Both the position numbers and the translations under genes were made by a program. A stretch of DNA of 64,000 nucleotides, taken from contig NZ_JALZWP010000011.1 in the NCBI RefSeq assembly GCF_023336755.1, forward strand, positions 1 to 64,000, in the 5' to 3' direction. The DNA comes from Roseinatronobacter domitianus (GTDB taxonomy: Bacteria; Pseudomonadota; Alphaproteobacteria; Rhodobacterales; Rhodobacteraceae). The notes beneath the pieces are model-generated. The model made no database searches. It had not been told where the DNA came from and saw only the letters and a list, made by a program, of their open reading frames with translations. Shown here piece after piece: positions 35,587-43,795 of the stretch; the stretch's first letter is position 1, and every line of letters starts with the position of its first letter.

Positions 35587-36750
35587 TCAGTAAGCCTTGC
35601 CACGCGCGCTGACGGGCCAGAGGGTTTCGACCTTGCCCCCCCGGACACCGACATACCAGTCATGCACGTTGCAGGTCGGGTCGCAATGGCCGGGGACCAG
35701 TTTCAGTTTGTCGCCAACCTTCAGCACCGCGTCAGGATCGGCCACAACGCCATGCTCGTCCGAGCATTTGACGTATTTCACATCATCGCGCCCGTAGATG
35801 AACGGCAGGCCACTATCCACGGATTGCGCTTTCAGACCGGCATCGACAATTGCCTTGTCGGCCTTGGCGTGGCTCATCACGCTGGTCAGCAGGAACAGCG
35901 CGTTTTCCCATTCGCCTTGGTCAATGCGCTTGCCGTCCTTGTCCAGAATGCGCCCATAATCGGCATCCATGAAAGCATACGACCCGCATTGCAGTTCGTT
36001 ATACACGCCCGAATTGGACTCGAAGTAATACGATCCGGTGCCGCCGCCGCCAACGATGTCGCAGTCCAGACCTTCGGCTTTCAGCCCTTCAACGGCGTCG
36101 CGCACCATGGCAATGGAAATATCGACCTTTGCCTTACGCTCTTCATAGCTGTCCATGTGCTGCATCGCACCCTGATAGGCTTGGATGCCGGCAAATTTCA
36201 GCCCTTCAGCGGCGTCGATGGCTTTGGCAATCTCGACCACAGCAGGCGTGGTGGTCACGCCGCACCGGCCCGCACCGCAGTCAATCTCGACCAGACATTC
36301 GATCTGGGTTCCATGCTTGACGGCGGCTGCCGACAGGTCAGCCACATTGGCTACGTCATCGACACAGCAGATCGCACGCGCGCCAAATTTCGGGATGCGC
36401 GCCAAACGGTCGATCTTGGCCGGGTCGCGCACTTGGTTCGACACAAGCACGTCCTTGATGCCGCCGCGCGCAAAGACCTCTGCCTCTGACACCTTCTGGC
36501 AGCAGACACCGCAAGCGCCGCCAAGGCTTTCTTGCAGTTTTGCCACGTCAACGGATTTGTGCATCTTGCCATGCACACGGTGACGCATGCCATGCGCAGC
36601 GGCGTAATCGCCCATCTTCTTGATGTTGCGCTCCAGCGCGTCCAGATCAAGCACAAGACAAGGCGTCTGGATGTCAGCCTCGTCCATACCCGGCAACGCA
36701 GGAACATCAAAGCCTACTTCAAGGCCGTCAAATTTGGTCGGTGCGTTCAT
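35587..36750 (-). CDS. bhcC: Beta-hydroxyaspartate aldolase
   Basis: BhcC condenses glycine and glyoxylate to (2R,3S)-beta-hydroxyaspartate, using PLP and a divalent metal. The 387-residue protein from the ATG at 36750 (AAAGGGG upstream) has the D-threonine-aldolase-like fold: TPCLVLDLDALERNIKKM near residues 29-46, the PLP lysine region RVHGKMHKS (Lys62), and CLVEIDCGAGRCGV. The C-terminal VPGHCDPTCNVHDWYVGVRG carries the likely metal ligands (His and Cys). A longer upstream frame runs into bhcB and is not used. Confidence 0.94.
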   Translation of the reverse strand: MNAPTKFDGLEVGFDVPALPGMDEADIQTPCLVLDLDALERNIKKMGDYAAAHGMRHRVHGKMHKSVDVAKLQESLGGACGVCCQKVSEAEVFARGGIKDVLVSNQVRDPAKIDRLARIPKFGARAICCVDDVANVADLSAAAVKHGTQIECLVEIDCGAGRCGVTTTPAVVEIAKAIDAAEGLKFAGIQAYQGAMQHMDSYEERKAKVDISIAMVRDAVEGLKAEGLDCDIVGGGGTGSYYFESNSGVYNELQCGSYAFMDADYGRILDKDGKRIDQGEWENALFLLTSVMSHAKADKAIVDAGLKAQSVDSGLPFIYGRDDVKYVKCSDEHGVVADPDAVLKVGDKLKLVPGHCDPTCNVHDWYVGVRGGKVETLWPVSARGKAY

Positions 36751-36773
36751 AAGATTAACCCCTTTTATATCGG

Positions 36774-37745
36774 TCAGCCTGCCATCCAAGGCAGCTTGTC
36801 CAGATCCACATTGCCCCCGGTAATGATCACGCCTACGCGCTTTCCACGAAACACCTCGGGGTTTTTCAGAATGGTCGCCAAAGGAACCGCGCAGGACGGT
36901 TCCATCACGATCTTCATGCGCGCCCATGTCAGGCGCATTGCGTCGATGATTTCCTGCTCTGACGCCGTCAGGATATCGGTCACATGGTGTGACACGAAAT
37001 GCCACGTGTTTTCTTTCAGCGGCACCTTCAGGCCATCGGCGATTGTGTTGGGCGCATCATCGGCAATAATGTGCCCCGCCTTGAAGCTGCGATAAGCATC
37101 GTCGGCCTGTTCTGGCTCGGCTGCATAAATCTCGACACCGGGTGCGATGTTCGACAGCGTCAGGCAACAGCCCGAAATCATGCCACCGCCACCAATCGGC
37201 GCGATCACCGCATCCAGCCCTTCGACCTGCTCCATGAACTCACGCGAGCAGGTCGCCTGTCCGGCAATCACACGTGGGTCGTTATAGGGATGGACGAAAT
37301 CCGCCCCGGTCCGGGCCTGCACTTCGGCAAAGACCGCCTCGCGGCTGGTCGTGGACGGCTCGCACTCGGTGATTGTGCCGCCATAACCGATCACGGCGTC
37401 CTTCTTGGCCTGCGGCGCGGTGCGCGGCATAACGACGTTGCACGGTATCCCCCGCCGACCGGCCGCATAGCTAAGCGACAGGGCGTGGTTGCCGCTGGAA
37501 TGCGTGGCAACGCCTTTGGCGGCTTCCTCGTCGGACAGGCCGAAAACAGCGTTGCACGCGCCGCGCACCTTGAAGGCGCCCGCTTTCTGGAAATTCTCGC
37601 ACTTAAAGAATAACTCCGCCCCGGTCAGCTTGTTCATGAATTCGGAGGTCAGAATCGGTGTGCGGTGAATATATGGTTTGATCCGCTCATGCGCGTCCAC
37701 GACATCTTGATATGTCGGCAACGGCGCGTCTGTATGATCTTTCAT
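36774..37745 (-). CDS. bhcB: Beta-hydroxyaspartate dehydratase
   Basis: BhcB removes water from beta-hydroxyaspartate to give iminosuccinate. It is a 323-residue PLP enzyme of the serine/threonine dehydratase fold: the Schiff-base Lys59 sits in NFQKAGAFKVRGA, the substrate loop is THSSGNHALS (residues 81-90), and the phosphate loop is PIGGGGMISG. There is no C-terminal ACT regulatory domain, unlike biosynthetic threonine deaminase. The ribosome site is GAGGGCGAG. It lies between bhcA and bhcC, in the order known from Paracoccus. Confidence 0.94.
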   Translation of the reverse strand: MKDHTDAPLPTYQDVVDAHERIKPYIHRTPILTSEFMNKLTGAELFFKCENFQKAGAFKVRGACNAVFGLSDEEAAKGVATHSSGNHALSLSYAAGRRGIPCNVVMPRTAPQAKKDAVIGYGGTITECEPSTTSREAVFAEVQARTGADFVHPYNDPRVIAGQATCSREFMEQVEGLDAVIAPIGGGGMISGCCLTLSNIAPGVEIYAAEPEQADDAYRSFKAGHIIADDAPNTIADGLKVPLKENTWHFVSHHVTDILTASEQEIIDAMRLTWARMKIVMEPSCAVPLATILKNPEVFRGKRVGVIITGGNVDLDKLPWMAG

Positions 37746-37752
37746 CTCGCCC

Positions 37753-37800
37753 TCATTTCATCTTGCCGAAAATACTCCGGGGTGCGGGGCAGAGCCCCGC
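37753..37800. repeat. Dispersed intergenic repeat, copy 3, with hairpin
   Basis: ATTTCATCTTGCCGAAAATA then CTCCGGGGT, followed by the hairpin GCGGGGC-AGA-GCCCCGC (37784-37800). It sits between bhcB and bhcA. Related copies occur at 11311, 21910 and inverted at 52392-52438. Confidence 0.65.
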
Positions 37801-37816
37801 GTGCCCGGCCCCACCA

Positions 37817-39007
37817 TTACGCCGCTTTGGCAATTGGCTCTGCCGCGGTTCCGCGCAAATACTCCTGCGCTGCCGCCACGCCGCTGCCCAGCTTCACCGG
37901 CCAGCCCAGATCGGCCATGCACATCTCTGCCGTGGCCAGACCCGACAGCAGCATGACATCGGTCAGGCTGCCCAAATGGCCGATGCGGAACAGCTTGCCC
38001 GCGACCTCGCCTAGGCCCACACCGAAAGCGACGCCGTATTTGCTGGCTGCAAGCGTGACCACATCGGTGCCATTGAACCCTTCAGGCGCCATGACCCCGG
38101 TTACGGTGTCAGAATACAAGTCAGGCCGCGCGGCACAAACCTGCAAACCCCAACCACCCACCGCGCGGCGGGTCGCTTCGGCCAGCCGGTGGTGGCGGGC
38201 ATAGACGTTTTCCAGTCCCTCGGCCTTCAGCATGGCAATGCTGGCCGCCAGACCGTTAATCAGACCCACGGGCGGGGTGAACGGATAGCCACCCGCAGCA
38301 TAGCCTTTCAGCATATCGCCAAAATCGAAATAGGTGCGCGGCAGCTTTGCGCTGTCACGCGCCGCCAGCGCCTTGGGCGAGACACCCAGAATCGCCAGAC
38401 CGGCGGGCAGCATGAACCCCTTTTGCGAGCCTGCGACCGCGATATCAACGCCCCAGGCGTCCATCTCGAAGGGCATGGACGCGATGGAGCTGACGCCATC
38501 GACAAGCAGCAATGCAGGGTGGTTTGCCCCGTCCATCGCGGCGCGCAGGCCCGCAATGTCCGAGCGCACGCCGGTCGCGGTTTCATTATGCGTCGCCAGA
38601 ACCGCCTTGATGCTGTGGTCGGCATCGGCGGCCAGTGCCGCCCCCATAGCGTCGGTCGGACAACCCTCGCCCCACGGCGCGTCAATAATCTGAACATCCA
38701 GCCCGTGCCGCTGGCACAGGTCGATCCAGCGATGGCTAAACATGCCATGGCGCGCCGCCAGAACCTTGTCACCGGGTGACAGCGTATTGCTGATCGCGGC
38801 TTCCCAGCCGCCGGTGCCAGTGGCGGGCAGCAGCAGCACTTCGCCTGCGCTCATGCCCAACACCTCTTTCACGCCCGCAACGGCAGGCTGGAACACCGCC
38901 GCGAAAGCGGGCGAACGGTGGTCGATGGTCGGCATGTCGCAAGCCTTACGCAGGCTTTCGGGCATATTGGTCGGACCGGGGATGAAAACCGGGTTTTGTA
39001 AAGACAT
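37817..39007 (-). CDS. bhcA: Aspartate--glyoxylate aminotransferase
   Basis: BhcA transfers the amino group of L-aspartate to glyoxylate, giving glycine and oxaloacetate, the entry step of the cycle. The 396-residue class V aminotransferase starts at the ATG at 39007 after GAGGGGGAC. Visible are FIPGPTNMPE at the N-terminus, THNETATGVRSDI, LLLVDGVSSIASMP and the PLP lysine in VAGSQKGFMLPAG (Lys196). It is first in the bhcABCD operon, divergent from bhcR. A serine--glyoxylate aminotransferase reading is possible from the family alone, but the operon decides it. Confidence 0.94.
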   Translation of the reverse strand: MSLQNPVFIPGPTNMPESLRKACDMPTIDHRSPAFAAVFQPAVAGVKEVLGMSAGEVLLLPATGTGGWEAAISNTLSPGDKVLAARHGMFSHRWIDLCQRHGLDVQIIDAPWGEGCPTDAMGAALAADADHSIKAVLATHNETATGVRSDIAGLRAAMDGANHPALLLVDGVSSIASMPFEMDAWGVDIAVAGSQKGFMLPAGLAILGVSPKALAARDSAKLPRTYFDFGDMLKGYAAGGYPFTPPVGLINGLAASIAMLKAEGLENVYARHHRLAEATRRAVGGWGLQVCAARPDLYSDTVTGVMAPEGFNGTDVVTLAASKYGVAFGVGLGEVAGKLFRIGHLGSLTDVMLLSGLATAEMCMADLGWPVKLGSGVAAAQEYLRGTAAEPIAKAA

Positions 39008-39054
39008 AGTGTCCCCCTCATAGTGTTGACATTGGTTTGCCACTCATAGCCGCA

Positions 39055-39075
39055 TTTTTCAATTTTTTTGAAAAA
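39055..39075. promoter_or_regulatory. AT-rich inverted repeat in the bhcA-bhcR intergenic region
   Basis: TTTTTCAA (39055-39062) and TTGAAAAA (39068-39075) are perfect inverted repeats with a 5-base spacer. They lie 47 bases from the bhcA start in the 170-base divergent promoter, which is far poorer in GC than its surroundings. A second GAAA...TTTC pair follows near 39090-39105. These are candidate IclR-type BhcR sites. Confidence 0.45.
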
Positions 39076-39177
39076 TAATTACTATCTGTGAAAAAAGAGA
39101 ATTTCGTATTATCTATCAGAGGGTAAGTGTTTTTCATTTCCCTGCCTGCAGTGCAGCACACGGTAAAAAGGTAGTCT

Positions 39178-40005
39178 ATGACACAGGTATCCCGACGCGG
39201 ACGGCCTCGCGCCTTTCATGACAAGACAACACAGAACACCATCCAGTCACTGGATCGCGCGATGGCGATTCTGGAAACGCTGGCACGGTCTGAGGGGATG
39301 ACCTTGTCGAATCTCGCCGCTGCGTGCGGGCAGTCCACCGCCACGGTGTACCGCGTGCTGATTACCCTGCAACAGCGCGAAATGGTGGATTTGGAGCCCG
39401 CCGGGCAGGTCTGGCATGTGGGCGTCGGAACGTTCCGCGCGGGCACCTCATTTCTGCGCCGCACATCGCTGGTGGAGCGTGCGCGTGCGCCCATGCAAGC
39501 CTTGATGCGCGAAAGCGGCGAGACTGCCAATCTGGGTATTGAACAGCAGGACGAGGTTTTGTTCCTGACGCAGGTCGAAACCCATCAGGCGATTCGCGCC
39601 TTTTTCCCGCCCGGCACGATAGGCCCGATGCATGTGTCAGGTATCGGCAAGGCACTGCTTGCGTGGTTCGATGAGGGGCGCGTTGCGCAGGTTGTGGCGC
39701 GGCGCGGCTTGGAAGCCTTCACACCCGCATCCCTGACCTGTGCAGAGGATTTGCGCGCAGATTGTATTCGCACCCGTGCCCGCGGCTTTGCCTTTGACGA
39801 CGAAGAACGCGCACCGGGGATGCGTTGCATCGCCGCGCCAATCTTCAACCCGCATGGAGAGCCGGTGGCGGGGGTGTCGGTGTCTGGCCCGGCTTTTCGG
39901 TTGGAGACGGGCAATCTGGACCGGATCGGGGGTTTGGTGGTGAAAACAGCGGCTGAAATCACGGCGGCGACGGGCGGCACGATGCCCGGCGCAAAACCGG
40001 TTTGA
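39178..40005 (+). CDS. bhcR: IclR-family regulator of the bhc operon
   Basis: A 275-residue IclR-type regulator. Residues about 20-80 form the winged helix (SLDRAMAILETLARSEGMTL, then AAACGQSTATVYRVLITLQQ). Residues about 95-270 are the effector domain with ETANLGIEQQDEVLFLTQVE, MHVSGIGKALLAW and APIFNPHGEPVAGVSVSGPA. In Paracoccus, BhcR binds the bhc promoter and responds to glyoxylate; the same divergent position here supports that role. The start at 39178 has AAAGG upstream. Confidence 0.92.
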   Translation: MTQVSRRGRPRAFHDKTTQNTIQSLDRAMAILETLARSEGMTLSNLAAACGQSTATVYRVLITLQQREMVDLEPAGQVWHVGVGTFRAGTSFLRRTSLVERARAPMQALMRESGETANLGIEQQDEVLFLTQVETHQAIRAFFPPGTIGPMHVSGIGKALLAWFDEGRVAQVVARRGLEAFTPASLTCAEDLRADCIRTRARGFAFDDEERAPGMRCIAAPIFNPHGEPVAGVSVSGPAFRLETGNLDRIGGLVVKTAAEITAATGGTMPGAKPV

Positions 40006-40011
40006 CAATTC

Positions 40012-40026
40012 TGATTTATTTTGTCA
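40012..40026. promoter_or_regulatory. Iron-Rhodo-box (TGA-N9-TCA) upstream of hemP
   Basis: TGATTTATTTTGTCA fits the TGA-N9-TCA iron box predicted for Rhodobacterales iron-uptake genes. It lies 60 bases before hemP and just after the bhcR stop. It suggests repression in iron-replete cells by a RirA- or IscR-like regulator. Confidence 0.6.
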
Positions 40027-40086
40027 GGATTGGTCCACAGCCAACCGACAGGTCAGCCATGCCACTCCTGACCCGAGAGAGATACC

Positions 40087-40248
40087 ATGAACGCCATTAC
40101 CCGTTTCATCCCAGAAACAACGCCCACAGCGCCGGTGCATGATGTTTATAGCCTGACGCGCGGCGGCAATCTGGCACAGATTATACTGGACGGAAAAACC
40201 TACCAGTTGCGCATTACCCGCGCGGGCAAACTGATCCTGACCAAATGA
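40087..40248 (+). CDS. hemP: Hemin uptake protein HemP (small)
   Basis: A 53-residue protein, easily missed because of its size. The C-terminal part is typical of HemP: SLTRGGNLAQIILDGKTY followed by QLRITRAGKLILTK. HemP proteins are needed for haem uptake in several proteobacteria, and in some act as activators of the haem receptor gene. The start is the ATG at 40087 with GAGAGAG upstream. It stands alone between bhcR and the bztD stop, with an iron box upstream and a hairpin at 40249-40274. Haem-receptor genes are not in this window. Confidence 0.85.
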   Translation: MNAITRFIPETTPTAPVHDVYSLTRGGNLAQIILDGKTYQLRITRAGKLILTK

Positions 40249-40274
40249 AAACGGGGGCCAACCGGCCCCCGTTT
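40249..40274. terminator. Bidirectional terminator between hemP and bztD
   Basis: AAACGGGGGCC (40249-40259) pairs perfectly with GGCCCCCGTTT (40264-40274) around AACC. It starts right after the hemP stop and serves the convergent bzt operon as well, where the A-run gives a short T-run on the minus strand. Confidence 0.8.
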
Positions 40275-40295
40275 CGATGTGTGGCGTAGTCGTTC

Positions 40296-41102
40296 TCAAT
40301 GTCCTAGAATCTGGCTCAGGAACAGCTTGGTGCGGTCGGATTGCGGGTTGTTGAAGAACTCTTTGGGTTCGTTCTGCTCCACGATCTGACCTTGGTCCAT
40401 AAAGATCACCCGGTTCGCAACGGCCTGTGCAAAACCCATTTCATGCGTCACGCACAGCATGGTCATGCCTTCCTCTGCAAGGCTGATCATGGTGTCCAAA
40501 ACCTCTTTAATCATCTCCGGGTCAAGCGCTGATGTCGGTTCATCGAACAACATAATCCGCGGCTTCATGCACAAGGACCGCGCAATCGCAACGCGCTGTT
40601 GCTGACCGCCCGATAGCTGACCAGGATATTTATGGGCCTGTTCCGGGATCTTCACCTTTTCCAGGAAATGCATGGCCGTTTCCTCGGCCTCGCGTTTGGG
40701 AACCTTGCGCACCCAGATGGGCGCCAGCGTGCAGTTTTCCAAAATGGTCAAATGCGGAAACAGGTTGAAATGTTGGAACACCATCCCAACTTCGGAACGG
40801 ACCTTGTCGATGTTCTTCAAATCGCCCGTCAATTCGGTTCCGTCGACGATGATTTGCCCGGCCTGATGTTCTTCCAGACGGTTGATGCAGCGGATCAACG
40901 TCGATTTACCGGACCCGGAGGGACCGCAAATGACGATCCGCTCACCACGGTAAACCGTCATGTTGATATCGCGCAAAACATGGAACGAGCCATACCACTT
41001 GTTCATTCCCGTGATCTGGATCGCCAGCTCATCGCTGATCTGCATTTTGCTGGTGTCGATACTGCGATCAACGGGCATTTCGGCGGCAGCTACTTCCGAC
41101 AT
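40296..41102 (-). CDS. bztD: Glutamate/glutamine/aspartate/asparagine ABC transporter ATPase
   Basis: A 268-residue ATPase of the polar amino acid type, closely resembling Rhodobacter BztD. Walker A is GPSGSGKST, the signature is [14 protein letters not shown], and Walker B is in [15 protein letters not shown]. The segment [20 protein letters not shown] marks the N-terminal domain. The ATG at 41102 has AAGGAG upstream; a GTG three codons earlier is less likely. It is the last gene of bztABCD and ends at the shared terminator. Confidence 0.93.
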   Translation of the reverse strand: MSEVAAAEMPVDRSIDTSKMQISDELAIQITGMNKWYGSFHVLRDINMTVYRGERIVICGPSGSGKSTLIRCINRLEEHQAGQIIVDGTELTGDLKNIDKVRSEVGMVFQHFNLFPHLTILENCTLAPIWVRKVPKREAEETAMHFLEKVKIPEQAHKYPGQLSGGQQQRVAIARSLCMKPRIMLFDEPTSALDPEMIKEVLDTMISLAEEGMTMLCVTHEMGFAQAVANRVIFMDQGQIVEQNEPKEFFNNPQSDRTKLFLSQILGH

Positions 41103-41114
41103 AGGTCGCACTCC

Positions 41115-42413
41115 TTAACGATGATCGGTCTTCAGCTTGCGCTCCAGATACATGGAATAGCGCGACATGCCGAAGCAGAAGATGAAAAACAAAGCCCCGA
41201 TGAAGATGAACAGCTCCCAATAGATGCCGTTCCAGTCCGTATCGGCGCGGATGGCGTTGGACAGCCCGATAGGGTCGAGCAGGCCGATGAAGACCACCAG
41301 CGTCGTATCTTTGAACAACCCGATAAAGGTATTCACGATGCCGGGAATTGCGATCTTCAGCGCTTGCGGCATGACGATCAACCGTTGCGCCTTCCAGTAA
41401 TCCAGACCCAGCGCATCGGCGGCCTCGTATTGGCCTTTCGGCAATGCTGCCAACCCGCCGCGAATGACCTCTGCCATATAGGCCGACGCAAACAACGTCA
41501 CCATGATGATAACCCGCAGGATCAGGTCAAAACTGGTGCCCGGCGGCAGGAAGTAGTTCAGCAGCAACGACGCTGTAAACAACAGCGTAATCAATGGCAC
41601 ACCACGAATAAACTCGATGAAGATAACGCAGACCGATTTCAGGAAAATCATGTCCGACTGGCGGCCCAGCGCCAGCAGGATACCAAACGGCAGCGACAAT
41701 GAGATACCCGAGACGCCGATCACGATGGAGATCAGGAAACCGCCGAACGCATCCGAGCGCACATATTCCAGCCCGATCGGCGCAACGGAATACATTGCAG
41801 CGTCAAAGGGTCCGGCAAGGAACACCCACCAAAGGAAAGTTCCGGCAACTGCGGCAATAACGCTGACCAAAGACGACAGCTTCGCCGTTGCCCTGAATGC
41901 CACATAGCCCACGACAAACCCCAAGAGCACCGAAATGGGCAGCCAGACCGACCCGCCCCAGAGCAGATGGTAGCCGATGAAGGGGAACAGCACCGAGAAA
42001 TAGAGCATCTTTCGCGGCACTTCCGAAAACAGGATCGGGGCCAGCGCGACCAACATCAGCACCATTGCCAGAACCGGGCGCCAGTAATGCTCTGGCGGAT
42101 AGAAGCCGAACAGAAGCTGATGCCAACGGTCTTTAATGACCGCGAAACAGGCGCCAGAGGTTCCATCCAGAATTGCGCGGCATTCACGCAATGATTCGGC
42201 GTTCCAGACTGTGTTCAACAACCACGGCCCGATTTCGATGATGATGAACCAGATCACCCCCAAGGAGGCAATCGTGAGGACGGAATTGAGCCAGCCAGAG
42301 AACAGGTTTTCGCGCAGCCACTTGATAACGCCCCGCTCGGTGACAGGTGGCTCTTGCTGGTCAAGCATGGTGTCACGCACATAACTGACGGTGTTGGAAT
42401 GGGTATCACTCAT
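41115..42413 (-). CDS. bztC: Amino acid ABC transporter permease BztC
   Basis: A 432-residue inner-membrane permease, longer than most polar amino acid permeases because of a large N-terminal section with extra helices, as known for BztC. The coupling loop is visible as EAADALGLDYWKAQRLIVMPQ and the channel segment as IEFIRGVPLITLLFTASLLL. It follows bztB after one base and pairs with it as a heterodimer. Confidence 0.93.
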   Translation of the reverse strand: MSDTHSNTVSYVRDTMLDQQEPPVTERGVIKWLRENLFSGWLNSVLTIASLGVIWFIIIEIGPWLLNTVWNAESLRECRAILDGTSGACFAVIKDRWHQLLFGFYPPEHYWRPVLAMVLMLVALAPILFSEVPRKMLYFSVLFPFIGYHLLWGGSVWLPISVLLGFVVGYVAFRATAKLSSLVSVIAAVAGTFLWWVFLAGPFDAAMYSVAPIGLEYVRSDAFGGFLISIVIGVSGISLSLPFGILLALGRQSDMIFLKSVCVIFIEFIRGVPLITLLFTASLLLNYFLPPGTSFDLILRVIIMVTLFASAYMAEVIRGGLAALPKGQYEAADALGLDYWKAQRLIVMPQALKIAIPGIVNTFIGLFKDTTLVVFIGLLDPIGLSNAIRADTDWNGIYWELFIFIGALFFIFCFGMSRYSMYLERKLKTDHR

Positions 42414-42414
42414 C

Positions 42415-43686
42415 TTACCGTTCCTTCAGCTTGACGCGATTGTTGTAGACGTTCATCGCACCAGAGATGCTTAGGCTGACCGCAAGGTAGATCAGCATCA
42501 TCAGCAGCATCCCCTCCAACTCGCGCCCGGTCTGGTTGATGCTGATACCCCCAAGCGTCGAGCGCAGGTCCATATATCCAACCGCCAAGCCCAGTGACGT
42601 GTTCTTGGTAATGTTCAAGTATTGCGAAATCAGCGGTGGGATAATCACCCGCAGCGCCTGAGGCAGGATCACAAGGCGCATGGTCTTGCCCGGTTGCATC
42701 CCCAGCGCAAAGGCCGCTTCGGTCTGACCACGCGAAATGGCCAGAATACCGGAACGCACATTCTCTGCCACGAAAGCGCCGGTGTAAATGCCAAGCCCCA
42801 GCCACATGGCAATCAACGAGTTGCGCATATGAATACCATCAGCGAAGTTGAAACCGCGCAATTCAGGGTATTCCAGATGTGCCCCGAAGAAGATGAACAG
42901 CAGTGCAACCGGACCGAACAGGACGCCCAGGCTTTTCCACCAGGTTTTCGGACGGATCCCGGTCGCATTCTGAACCGCCGTCGCATTCTTCAGAATGACC
43001 TTGTGGGCATAAATACCTACAATGATCGCGACCAGCACCAGCAACCAGTTGATCGACGGCGCAACCACACCAAGCGGCAAATTACCCAGGTCGTTTGAAA
43101 ACTGGATGGCAGGGACATAGACACCCCGATTGGTCACGGCCACGGAGTCGTTGAACAGCATGCTCGCGGTTGGTGTATCGCCCCGGAATGCCGACGGTGC
43201 GGGCATTGATTCGGTCATGATCGCGCCGAATATGATGATCCAGACCAGCGTTGGAATGTTGCGGAACAATTCCACATACACCGTCATAAGCCGCGCTACG
43301 ATCCAGTTATTGGACAGCCGCAACACACCCGCGATAACCCCTAGCACAGTTGCCAAGGCGCAGGCCATGACCGCAAGAATGGCCGTGTTCAGCAAGCCGA
43401 CCAACGCGGCCCGACCATGGGTCATCTGGCTGTCATATTCTATTGGTCGTTGGTTGATGTCGTAGCCGGCGGGGGCTGACAAGAATGCGAAACTGAAATC
43501 CTTGCCCAACGCACGCAGGTTGTTGATCGTGTTGTCGACCAACCAGGCAATCCCCAGCATCAGGGCAAATAGAAACACAATCTGGATCGTGATTGACCTG
43601 TAGCGCTGGTCATACAGCAACATGCTCAACCGGAAAGCCGTTTTCGGCGGCGCGGTCCGCGTGCGAAGATCGCTAGTGCTCGACAT
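42415..43686 (-). CDS. bztB: Amino acid ABC transporter permease BztB
   Basis: A 423-residue permease starting at the ATG at 43686 with AGGAGAG upstream. Like BztC it is longer than usual, with an internal periplasmic region. The motifs VYVELFRNIPTLVWIIIF and EAAFALGMQPGKTMRLVILPQ identify the amino acid permease family. It is separated from bztA by 109 bases that hold a strong hairpin, so it should be made in lower amounts than the binding protein. Confidence 0.93.
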   Translation of the reverse strand: MSSTSDLRTRTAPPKTAFRLSMLLYDQRYRSITIQIVFLFALMLGIAWLVDNTINNLRALGKDFSFAFLSAPAGYDINQRPIEYDSQMTHGRAALVGLLNTAILAVMACALATVLGVIAGVLRLSNNWIVARLMTVYVELFRNIPTLVWIIIFGAIMTESMPAPSAFRGDTPTASMLFNDSVAVTNRGVYVPAIQFSNDLGNLPLGVVAPSINWLLVLVAIIVGIYAHKVILKNATAVQNATGIRPKTWWKSLGVLFGPVALLFIFFGAHLEYPELRGFNFADGIHMRNSLIAMWLGLGIYTGAFVAENVRSGILAISRGQTEAAFALGMQPGKTMRLVILPQALRVIIPPLISQYLNITKNTSLGLAVGYMDLRSTLGGISINQTGRELEGMLLMMLIYLAVSLSISGAMNVYNNRVKLKER

Positions 43687-43751
43687 AAAACTCTCCTGTC
43701 GCTGCAAAGCTGCAACGTCTGGCCAAAGGCGCTCAGGGATTCGATGAAAAC

Positions 43752-43783
43752 GAAAAAACCGCGCCCCAAATCGGGGCGCGGTT
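43752..43783 (-). terminator. Internal terminator/attenuator between bztA and bztB
   Basis: AACCGCGCCCC (43757-43767) and GGGGCGCGGTT (43773-43783) form an 11-bp stem with a 5-base loop; on the minus strand a TTTTTT run follows. It has all parts of an intrinsic terminator, though the operon continues. Partial readthrough would favour the binding protein BztA. Confidence 0.8.
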
Positions 43784-43795
43784 ACTGTTTAAACC

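Noticed and set aside
34503-37745. Ornithine cyclodeaminase, D-threonine aldolase and threonine dehydratase as separate functions
   Set aside because: Family labels are right but the fixed four-gene order with bhcA and bhcR identifies the beta-hydroxyaspartate cycle.
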